The notes below the pieces were generated by a model. That model made no database searches and was not told where the DNA came from. It saw only the letters and a list, made by a program, of their open reading frames with translations. Shown here in pieces: positions 1 through 6,494 of a stretch of 19,494 nucleotides of DNA (position 1 is its first letter; every line of letters starts with the position of its first letter). Source of the DNA: Armatimonadota bacterium (lineage in GTDB: Bacteria; Armatimonadota; Fimbriimonadia; Fimbriimonadales; Fimbriimonadaceae); the NCBI GenBank assembly GCA_003516955.1, contig DPBN01000075.1:1-19494 (forward strand). The letters are read 5' to 3'. The position numbers were made by a program, and so were the translations under genes.

Positions 1-1
1 G

Positions 2-1222
2 TGGGACTACGACCGTGCGGCGAGGGAGAACGAGTCGTTTTGGCGGGCCCGGTGGAGCAGCGACATCCTGATCGACGGCCCCAAGGAGGACCAGAAGGCC
101 GTGCGGGCGATGCTGTTCTCCCTGCGAGCGAACATCAACCCACTCTCCGGCTACGCGCCCGGACCCTATGGCCTCACCTCGGCAACCTACAACGGGCACG
201 TGTTCTGGGACGCCGACGTGTGGATCTTCCCTGCGCTCGCGCTGCTCGACCCCGACCTGGCAGGATCGATCCCCGAATACCGACTGCGGATGTTTCGCCA
301 GAGGCTCCAAGCCGGCTTGCGCCCCGGCGAGCAGCCGTTCCCCTGGGAGAGCTCGGTCACCGGGCGCGAGACGGTCCCAGGGCCGTCGCAGAAGGAGGTC
401 CACATCGTGGGATCGGTGTGCCTCGGGCTCGACTGGGCCGAGGCTCTCGGCCTTGCCCGCGGCAGCGACGTGGCCGAGGTCTGCCGCCGTGCCTCCGAGT
501 TCTTCCGTCGCCGGTCGATTCGGGGCCGCGAGGGCTTGCTCGAGCTCCGCGACGTGATGAGTCCTGACGAGCACCACGTCGGCGACAACGACCTGTACAC
601 CAACCTGCTTGCGGAGTGGCTTCTCAACGGCCGCACGTTCTCAGGTCCCAAGCGGTTCGTGCGTCCGATGGCGAACGGGCACTTCGCCACCTACGACGGC
701 GACCGCCTGCGGGGTTACAAACAGACGGCGGCTCTGTTGGCGATCTATCCGCTCCAACACCCGGAGGCGGAGGCTCAGGCGGCGCAGATGATCGCGGCCT
801 TCCTCGGCAAGACGGCGGGGAACGGTCCCGCGATGTCGCTCTCGGTCGAGGCCTTGATCCTCGCTCGCCACCAAGACCCCGAGGGGGCCTACGAGCTGTG
901 GCGGAAGAGCTGGAGCCGCTACACGACCGGCGCTCTGGGGCTGTTCAACGAGAAGCCCCGCAGGGAGTCTTCGGTCTTTCTGACCGGCGCGGGCGGATGC
1001 CTGCAGACCATCCTGTACGGCTTCGCCGGTTTTCGGATAGACTCGCAGGCGCAGGATATGGCGGGTTGGAGTCGCCACCTCGACGCCGGGAAGCAGCTGT
1101 CCATGCGACCTGCGCTCCCCCGCGCCTGGAAGTCGGTGACGCTGCGCAACATCACGGTCCGCGGTCGTAGACTCACGTTGACGATCACTCGGGACAAGAT
1201 CCTGTCCACCCAAGGAGACTGA
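2..1222 (+). CDS. GH65 family glycoside hydrolase (or phosphorylase), C-terminal part; 5' end outside window
   Basis: The frame is open from the left edge, so the N-terminus is missing; 406 residues are visible, against roughly 700 or more in complete family members. The visible part carries the GH65 (alpha/alpha)6-barrel signatures in order: NGHVFWDADVWIFPAL near residue 62, PFPWES near 112, and the general-acid block MSPDEHH with Glu at bases 569-571 followed by DNDLYTN. The C-terminal FLTGAGG block and a short beta-domain (LPRAWKSVTLRNI) end the protein. GH65 enzymes hydrolyse or phosphorolyse alpha-glucosides such as trehalose, kojibiose or glucosyl-galactose. A Glu at bases 950-952, just before FLTG, may be the general base expected of a hydrolase; that assignment is tentative. 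An AAGGAG motif within the last codons probably serves the next gene 7 bases downstream, so the two are likely cotranscribed. The exact substrate cannot be read from the sequence. Confidence 0.85.
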   Translation, partial: WDYDRAARENESFWRARWSSDILIDGPKEDQKAVRAMLFSLRANINPLSGYAPGPYGLTSATYNGHVFWDADVWIFPALALLDPDLAGSIPEYRLRMFRQRLQAGLRPGEQPFPWESSVTGRETVPGPSQKEVHIVGSVCLGLDWAEALGLARGSDVAEVCRRASEFFRRRSIRGREGLLELRDVMSPDEHHVGDNDLYTNLLAEWLLNGRTFSGPKRFVRPMANGHFATYDGDRLRGYKQTAALLAIYPLQHPEAEAQAAQMIAAFLGKTAGNGPAMSLSVEALILARHQDPEGAYELWRKSWSRYTTGALGLFNEKPRRESSVFLTGAGGCLQTILYGFAGFRIDSQAQDMAGWSRHLDAGKQLSMRPALPRAWKSVTLRNITVRGRRLTLTITRDKILSTQGD

Positions 1223-1229
1223 ACATTCC

Positions 1230-1979
1230 ATGCCGAACGTCGTTCTGACCATCGATTGCGAAGGGGCTCACCACGATCGGTGCTACACGCCCAAGTACAT
1301 CCGCGTTCTTGAGGAGGAGTTCGTTCCGGCCAGCTGGCTGATCCACGTGTCGATGAAGGATCCCAGCGCGAATACGAATCTCTACTATCGCGAGTACGCC
1401 CACAAGATTCCGAACTGGCACGAGCTCGGCATGAAGGTCAACTTCGAGAACGAGCGCGGCCACGTGGAGGATCCCAAGGAGCGCGGCAACATCATCCGGA
1501 TCGCGAAGGACACTCTGAAGAGCCACCTCATCAAGTGCACGAGCTTCCGCGCCGGGTGCTTCGCGCTCCTGCCCTCCGACATCCCCTACCTGGAGGACAT
1601 CGGAATCCTCGTGGACAGCTCCGTCGTGCCGGACTCCACCTACAAGATGTTCGTCGACTGGACCGGCGCGCCACACGAGCCCTATCACAGCGACCCCCAG
1701 GATCTGAAGAAGGAGGGCTCGAACCGAATCCTCCACATCCCGGTGGCGACGCACGACGGCCAGTACGGCTATCTGGACGCCGGATTCGACGCCCTGGTGC
1801 CGCTCTTCGAGGCCAACCTCCACCGCGAGGTGATCTGTTTGGGAATGAGGGACTACAACGATTGCTCGGAGGATCTCCGCAAGACGATCCGCTACTTCCG
1901 AGAGCGGGGAGCCCATTTCACCACGCTGACGCAGGCCGCGAGCGAGCACTACGAGCACCACGAGGCGCTCAGGGCTTAG
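1230..1979 (+). CDS. Polysaccharide deacetylase-like (NodB-fold) protein with degenerate metal site
   Basis: A 249-residue protein with no signal peptide or membrane segment, so probably cytoplasmic. The start is ATG at 1230, with AAGGAG at 1212-1217 inside the end of the preceding gene. Two landmarks of the NodB/CE4 fold are present: a first strand ending in LTIDCEG (Asp9, the usual catalytic Asp position), and SFRAGCFALLPSD followed by LEDIGILVDSSV, which matches the conserved Arg and 'dsS' blocks. The middle motif, where the family has an HxxxH metal pair after HE(I/L)G, reads WHELGMKVNFEN, so both usual metal histidines are absent. CE4 enzymes remove N- or O-acetyl groups from polysaccharides. 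Here the fold is supported but activity is doubtful; a sugar-binding or altered-metal role is possible. It overlaps the convergent glycosyltransferase by 11 bases. Confidence 0.7.
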   Translation: MPNVVLTIDCEGAHHDRCYTPKYIRVLEEEFVPASWLIHVSMKDPSANTNLYYREYAHKIPNWHELGMKVNFENERGHVEDPKERGNIIRIAKDTLKSHLIKCTSFRAGCFALLPSDIPYLEDIGILVDSSVVPDSTYKMFVDWTGAPHEPYHSDPQDLKKEGSNRILHIPVATHDGQYGYLDAGFDALVPLFEANLHREVICLGMRDYNDCSEDLRKTIRYFRERGAHFTTLTQAASEHYEHHEALRA

Positions 1980-2862
1980 GAAAGCGCAGGAACAAGTAAG
2001 GAGCCACCTCCGGGTGGCGCACCAAGAAGGAGGCGATCCGACGCAAAGCGCGGATCGCCTCCCTCTTGCGGACGCTCTCCACCACGTGGCGGCGGATTCT
2101 CGCCGCCACGGTCCGCTTGCGGTTCCGCCAGAACCGGCCGCTCAGTCGCTCCAGCCGCTGCGACCGGTGCCGATCGAGGAACGCCCGCAGAACTTGGGCG
2201 GGCTGAACGTACATTTCCTCGAACCTTCCGGACGCGCTGCCTTCGGTTTCCCGATAGTGGAACAGCGTCTCCCCGACGTGCACCCAGCGGCGCGACGCCT
2301 CGGCGACTCGCATCAACCACTCCCAGTCCTCTCCGTACCGGAGGGACACGTCGAAAGGTCCGGCGCGTCGGGCCACGTCGGCCCGAAGGAGGTAAGTCCC
2401 GGTCGGGAGGTTGGCCTGGACGATCCTCTCCAGCGGATCGGCGGCCTCCAGACCTTGGTCAACGGCGTACCGAACCACCCGGGTGCCCTCCTTGGCCTCC
2501 ACGAACCGGTCGTAGTCGCAATAGGCTAGAGCCGCGTTCTCGCGCTCCAGCGCCTCCAGCAACCGCAGGCAGAAGTCCGCTTCGATCAGGTCGTCAGCGT
2601 CCAGAAGGCCGATGATCGGAGCCTCCACCCGCTGCAACCCGGCGTTGCGGGCCGCGCTCACGCCGCCGTGTGGGATTTTCATGGCGACCGACACGGCCGG
2701 GTGCCCGCCGAAGCGCCCCGCCGCATCAATGGTCTCGGAGCCGTCATCGACGAGGATCGCTCTGGCCCGCACATCGCGCTGCGCGAGTACCGAATCCAGG
2801 CAGGATCCGAGGAACCTCGTTTCGTTGTACACCGGAACGATGAACTCGACGTCGGCCGTCAC
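1969..2862 (-). CDS. Family 2 glycosyltransferase (GT-A fold)
   Basis: A 297-residue protein if started at GTG 2862, directly before the first beta-strand (TADVEFIVPVYNE). The open frame runs further upstream to 3282, but that part lies antisense to the regulator gene and has no family match. GT2 hallmarks are DDG at about 39-41 (nucleotide binding), DADD at 88-91 (the metal-binding DxD), and GEDWEW at 177-182 (the catalytic-base region). The basic C-terminal tail (about 230-297) is rich in Arg and suits membrane-surface association. Such enzymes transfer a sugar from a nucleotide-sugar to a growing glycan, here presumably the surface polysaccharide of this locus. Donor and acceptor are not predictable. 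Its stop overlaps the end of the deacetylase-like gene by 11 bases, tail-to-tail. A weak -10-like TAAGCT lies 8 bases before the GTG; a TTG about 66 bases upstream is an alternative start. Confidence 0.85.
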   Translation of the reverse strand: MTADVEFIVPVYNETRFLGSCLDSVLAQRDVRARAILVDDGSETIDAAGRFGGHPAVSVAMKIPHGGVSAARNAGLQRVEAPIIGLLDADDLIEADFCLRLLEALERENAALAYCDYDRFVEAKEGTRVVRYAVDQGLEAADPLERIVQANLPTGTYLLRADVARRAGPFDVSLRYGEDWEWLMRVAEASRRWVHVGETLFHYRETEGSASGRFEEMYVQPAQVLRAFLDRHRSQRLERLSGRFWRNRKRTVAARIRRHVVESVRKREAIRALRRIASFLVRHPEVAPYLFLRFPKP

Positions 2863-2931
2863 CGCGCGGGAGCTTACCGTGCCCGAGGCCGCGGGCCGTT
2901 CGCGTCCCCATTTTTGAGGAATCGCCAAAGG

Positions 2932-2960
2932 TTGTAATCCGGGGTCTGGCGGAGCATAAT
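2932..2960 (+). promoter_or_regulatory. Predicted sigma70-type promoter of the HTH-PAS regulator gene
   Basis: TTGTAA at 2932-2937 and CATAAT at 2955-2960 are separated by exactly 17 bases. The -10 ends 10 bases before the ATG at 2971, so the 5' leader would be only about 3-5 bases. It is the best two-box match in the window and sits in the 108-base divergent gap between the regulator and the glycosyltransferase. Confidence 0.55.
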
Positions 2961-2970
2961 CACCGCTACC

Positions 2971-4056
2971 ATGTTCTTCAACCTCGGAGGCCCTGCCACG
3001 GCCGACAACGCCGGTCAGGGGGGGCCCTCGTCCGCAGCCCGCCAACTGTCGCTCTCCCAACGGGAAGAGGAGATTCTGATCCTCTCCAGCCAAGGGCTCA
3101 CGGATCGCCAGATCGCGATCGAGCTGGACATCAGGCCGGGCACGATCAACACCCACTGGTCTCGGATCCGGTTGAAGCTCGGCGCCTCGACTCGGTCGCA
3201 AGCTGTGGCCATCCTGCTTCGAGCCCAAGCGGAGGAGGAGACGAGGCAGCTGCGCAAGGAGCGGGAAAGCCTCCTGAAGCAACTGGACGAGAGGACGCAG
3301 GCGGAGCAGAGCCTTGGAGCCATCGCGAAGGTGGCGAGTGCCGCCCTACGGGCACTTCCGGTGGTCCTCTGGGCTGCGGAAGAATCCGGAGCGCCGGTCC
3401 TGTTGGAGGGCAAGCCCGCTGAGGACCTCGGCATCCTCGCCGACACCGCAGAGGCCAAAGCCGAGTTCGTACGCTCCCTGGCCAAGGAGGAGGACTTCCA
3501 GCGGGCCCTAGATGGCAGGGTCTGCGTTTCCGAAGGCGCCTTCGGCGACAGGCGGTTCGAATCGCACCTCGCGCCGTGGACGGGCGAGACTGGCCAGCGG
3601 CGCGTGGTGGGCCTGAGCCTCGACGCGACGTTCGCCAAGGCGGCTCAAGACGCCCTGCTGGCCAGCCTCAAGCTGCTCACCTCCATCGTGGACGCGAGCC
3701 CGAGCGTCATCCACGTGCACGACGCCGACGAGATGCGCGAGGTGTTCGTGAACCGGCGGGTGTTCTACACCCTCGGGTATTCGCCCAAGGAGATCTACGA
3801 CCTGGGCTCCAACATCACCATGAGCCTGGTGCACCCTGACGACGTCGAACGCCTTCAGACGGTGAAGCAGCGCGTCCTGGAGCTGCAGGACGGCGAGGTG
3901 CTTCCCGTGCAGTACCGCATGCGCCGAGCGAACGGGGAGTACGCGCTCGTCAGCGACCAAGTGACCGTGCTGTCTCGGCATGCCGACGGAAGAGTGAAGA
4001 CGGTTCTCGGGGTCGCGCAGGTCAGTCATCCTGCGCCGACAGGCCCATTGCCGTAA
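2971..4056 (+). CDS. LuxR-type HTH protein with C-terminal PAS domains (transcriptional regulator)
   Basis: A 361-residue cytoplasmic protein. Residues 26-86 form a GerE/LuxR helix-turn-helix (LSQREEEILILSSQGLTDRQIA, then PGTINTHWSRIRLKLG). Residues 86-113 are highly charged and probably a coiled-coil linker. Residues about 120-220 look like a diverged PAS-type domain. Residues 232-352 are a clear PAS_3 domain with ASPSVIHVHDAD, GYSPKEIYDLG, VHPDDVERL and YRMRRANGEY. LuxR HTH domains usually sit at the C-terminus behind a receiver or sensor; here the order is reversed and there is no receiver. It probably binds DNA and senses a small ligand or redox state through the PAS fold, and by position is a candidate local regulator of the polysaccharide genes. 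ATG 2971 has no good Shine-Dalgarno but has a close promoter. The 3' end overlaps the convergent GT4 gene by 35 bases. Confidence 0.85.
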   Translation: MFFNLGGPATADNAGQGGPSSAARQLSLSQREEEILILSSQGLTDRQIAIELDIRPGTINTHWSRIRLKLGASTRSQAVAILLRAQAEEETRQLRKERESLLKQLDERTQAEQSLGAIAKVASAALRALPVVLWAAEESGAPVLLEGKPAEDLGILADTAEAKAEFVRSLAKEEDFQRALDGRVCVSEGAFGDRRFESHLAPWTGETGQRRVVGLSLDATFAKAAQDALLASLKLLTSIVDASPSVIHVHDADEMREVFVNRRVFYTLGYSPKEIYDLGSNITMSLVHPDDVERLQTVKQRVLELQDGEVLPVQYRMRRANGEYALVSDQVTVLSRHADGRVKTVLGVAQVSHPAPTGPLP

Positions 4057-5173
4057 GAATCCGCTCTCGCTCCCGCTCCCAGGTGAACTCCGCCCTAGCT
4101 TTCTCGTAGCCGGCGAGGCCCATCCGTCGCCGCAGATCGGCGTCGCCGGCCAGCGCGGAAATCGCCCGTGCCGTGCCCACGACGTCGCCCTCCTCGGTCA
4201 AGAAACCCGTCTCCCCTTCGGCGACTGCCTCGGGGATGCCTGCGTGACGCGTGGAGACGACAGGAAGCGCGGATGCCATCGCCTCGAGGATGGCCGTTGG
4301 CAAGCCCTCCTCGTCCCCCGTGCGCGGGTCGGTTCGGGAGTGCAGAACGAACGCATCCGCGCTCCGCAACTCCTCCTGCACCCGATCTCTGGGCAGGCTT
4401 CCTAGAAAGCGCACGGAACCTTCGACGCCCTCCGCCGTTGCGAGCGCCCTGGCCCTCGAGGCGTCCGGTCCGTCCCCAACCACCGTCAACAGAATCTCGC
4501 ACCCGGACTCCGCTTGGGCGAGGCTGAGTGCCCGGATGGTTGTAAGGATGTCCTTCTTCCCCACCAAGCGTCCGACGGTCACAAGCTTCAGCCGCCCGCC
4601 TTCCGACGGTCGCACTAGCGGCTCGGCCGGGACGGCAACGCCACCTGGCGTCACGTGGATCCTTTGCTGTGCGATACCCAACTCGGCAAGGCGCCTCCGG
4701 GCGATGGAGGAGCGCACGAAGATCGCATCGGCAAAGCGGTGCTCCCGGAACAGACGCCTCCAGAAGGCCGATCTCAGGGACCGGCTGACGTCGTATCCAT
4801 GCCCGAACGAGCACCATCGCAGCCCCAGCTGCTTCGCGTGACGGATGTAGGTCGGCCCGACGTCGAGGTACTCCGAAAGCACGTGCGAGCAGCCCTGCGC
4901 GCGCCAGAAGGCTTCGAGCCGGGCAAGATGCCGCCTCTCGGTCAACCCTACGCTGCGCGACAGCGTGAGCAGGTGGACCAAAGCCCGCACCCAGCGCCTG
5001 CGATCCCGGAGAACCAGGAGCGGCCCGTCGAACCACCATGCTCGCCTGGACTCAGGAAGGGCGACCGCGGCAGCCAAGGCCGTGCGGCCAGGCAGCAAGC
5101 GCTTGGCATGGTCCTCAATGAAGGTCTCCGAGACGCTCCCAACGACTTTCGTCAGGACGCAGAGGGGATGCAT
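4022..5173 (-). CDS. Family 4 glycosyltransferase (GT-B fold)
   Basis: A 383-residue protein from ATG 5173. That start is chosen because AGGAGG lies 4 bases upstream and the protein then opens directly with the first Rossmann strand (MHPLCVLTKVVGSVSETFI). The SETFI opening and the FGHGYDVS block at about 123-130 are typical of exopolysaccharide GT4 enzymes. The C-terminal domain has VTVGRLVGKKD (phosphate-contacting Arg and Lys near 202-207), VVGDGP, FLGSLPRD, and the EX7E motif EEGLPTAILE with Glu near 289 and 297. GT4 enzymes are retaining transferases using nucleotide-sugars at the cytoplasmic membrane face. The start overlaps the end of the upstream ligase-like gene by 22 bases, so the two are almost certainly cotranscribed. 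Sugar specificity is unknown. It ends tail-to-tail with the regulator gene. Confidence 0.9.
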   Translation of the reverse strand: MHPLCVLTKVVGSVSETFIEDHAKRLLPGRTALAAAVALPESRRAWWFDGPLLVLRDRRRWVRALVHLLTLSRSVGLTERRHLARLEAFWRAQGCSHVLSEYLDVGPTYIRHAKQLGLRWCSFGHGYDVSRSLRSAFWRRLFREHRFADAIFVRSSIARRRLAELGIAQQRIHVTPGGVAVPAEPLVRPSEGGRLKLVTVGRLVGKKDILTTIRALSLAQAESGCEILLTVVGDGPDASRARALATAEGVEGSVRFLGSLPRDRVQEELRSADAFVLHSRTDPRTGDEEGLPTAILEAMASALPVVSTRHAGIPEAVAEGETGFLTEEGDVVGTARAISALAGDADLRRRMGLAGYEKARAEFTWERERERILTAMGLSAQDD

Positions 5174-6486
5174 GCCGCCTCCTCGTGCGCCCGAGCGCGC
5201 AACCTCCGTTCTTCCCGCCACCCCAACTGCGTCAGGCCGCCGAGCAGAAACAGAACGCTCATCGCGTCGTCCCAGGTGACGATGTTGTTGGCATACATCG
5301 CCACCAGCATAGCCGCGAGGCAGGCGAGCTGCGCCACAGCGAGTTGCGACCGCTCACGCTTGGGGTTGCGATCCAGCCAGATCACGCGGGCCAGCCCGAC
5401 GCCGTAGACGACGAACGTGACGATCGCGATGCCGAGGCCGACGTATCCGTAACACGCCGCCAGCAGCAGGAAGCCGGCGTCGATCGCATGGAACGGCGCC
5501 CACTTGTCCGTCCCTCCCTCGACCGCGCCCCAGAAAACCGGCTCCGGCCCGAGGCCGGACCAAGGCAGGTGCTCCAGAACGAAGTCCACCTGCGGCCACG
5601 TGAGCGCCTTCCGACCCTGCAGCGTCGGCTCCGCCTCCAGGTCCGTTCCGAGCAAAGTCTGGAACTTGCCGGGAAACGCCGCGACAGCGACCAACAACAG
5701 GGCGAGGAGCCCACCCCCCAGAACGAACCCACGTCTGCGATCCCGGAAGAACAGGCCCACAAGGAAAGCGCCGCTCGCGATGGCGAGGCCGGGCACATGG
5801 GCCCTCGCCTGCGCGGCCAGACTAGCCAAGGCCAAGAGCGCGAACAGGGCGAAGTGGCCCCAGGAGATTCTGGCGAACCAAGCTCGGCCGGCGAGCAGCG
5901 CGATGCCGAAGTTGCACAGGATCGCCAGATGGGAGTGGTAGCCGGAGATTCCGACCGGCCGGTCGATCGTGGCGGCACCCATGGCCTCCCGCACCGGAGC
6001 CCACTGCTGCGGTGCCACAAAGTCGGCGACGCCGGCAAGCGCAACCAGGCCGATCGCCGCCAGCAGAACGTCGGCCAAGCGCGGCCTCCACTCCGGCGCG
6101 AAGTACACCACGGCGGACGCCGCGAGGAAGACGAACAGGTGCCTCATCAGGAAGAAGTCGATCGTCCCGAGCGGATTCAGACGGCCGATCAACGCCGCGG
6201 CCAGCAGCACGGTGACCCCGCTCCACACCTGGAGGAGCAGCACGCCCACGATGGCGCCGGGCATCCGGAGCGGGGCCTCCAACCTCCCCCAAGCCACGAG
6301 AAGCCACAAGGTGCCCCCCGCGATCGCCGCGTTGCGGATGACTCCGTTCACGGCCGGCCAAGCGACCAACAACGGCAGCACCGAGCCCAGCAGACAGACC
6401 GTCCCAACGGCCAGGAAGAGCCTCCACGGGAAGGGTTCCGCGCCATCCCGGGGGCGCGCAACCGTCGCGGGGCCTGTCGCTTCCAT
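5152..6486 (-). CDS. O-antigen ligase / Wzy-type polymerase family membrane protein
   Basis: A 444-residue, strongly hydrophobic protein with roughly ten or more membrane segments. The start is ATG 6486, 8 bases after the stop of the Wzz-like gene and preceded by GAGGA at 5-base spacing; the frame extends upstream without hydrophobic or family sequence. The O-antigen ligase (Wzy_C) signature is in the large loop in the second half: GRKALTWPQVDFVLEHLPW followed by GLGPEPVFWG, where family members have a conserved Arg and a GxGPG-like turn. An IDAGFLLLAACYGYVGL segment then matches the usual post-loop helix. Such proteins polymerise lipid-linked repeat units or ligate the finished chain on the periplasmic side of the inner membrane. 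Polymerase and ligase cannot be separated from sequence, but placement next to a Wzz-like protein favours a polymerase. It overlaps the GT4 gene by 22 bases. Confidence 0.8.
   Translation of the reverse strand: MEATGPATVARPRDGAEPFPWRLFLAVGTVCLLGSVLPLLVAWPAVNGVIRNAAIAGGTLWLLVAWGRLEAPLRMPGAIVGVLLLQVWSGVTVLLAAALIGRLNPLGTIDFFLMRHLFVFLAASAVVYFAPEWRPRLADVLLAAIGLVALAGVADFVAPQQWAPVREAMGAATIDRPVGISGYHSHLAILCNFGIALLAGRAWFARISWGHFALFALLALASLAAQARAHVPGLAIASGAFLVGLFFRDRRRGFVLGGGLLALLLVAVAAFPGKFQTLLGTDLEAEPTLQGRKALTWPQVDFVLEHLPWSGLGPEPVFWGAVEGGTDKWAPFHAIDAGFLLLAACYGYVGLGIAIVTFVVYGVGLARVIWLDRNPKRERSQLAVAQLACLAAMLVAMYANNIVTWDDAMSVLFLLGGLTQLGWREERRLRARAHEEAACIPSAS
5178..5183 (-). promoter_or_regulatory. Ribosome-binding site of the GT4 gene (AGGAGG)
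   Basis: A full AGGAGG lies 4 bases before ATG 5173, inside the coding sequence of the upstream ligase-like gene. It decides the start of the GT4 gene in favour of 5173 over in-frame upstream codons. Confidence 0.7.
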
Positions 6487-6494
6487 GGGCGTCC

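Noticed and set aside
2863..3282. Upstream extension of the GT2 frame by about 140 codons
   Set aside because: It runs antisense to the HTH region of the regulator, has no family similarity, and the GT2 domain begins right after GTG 2862.
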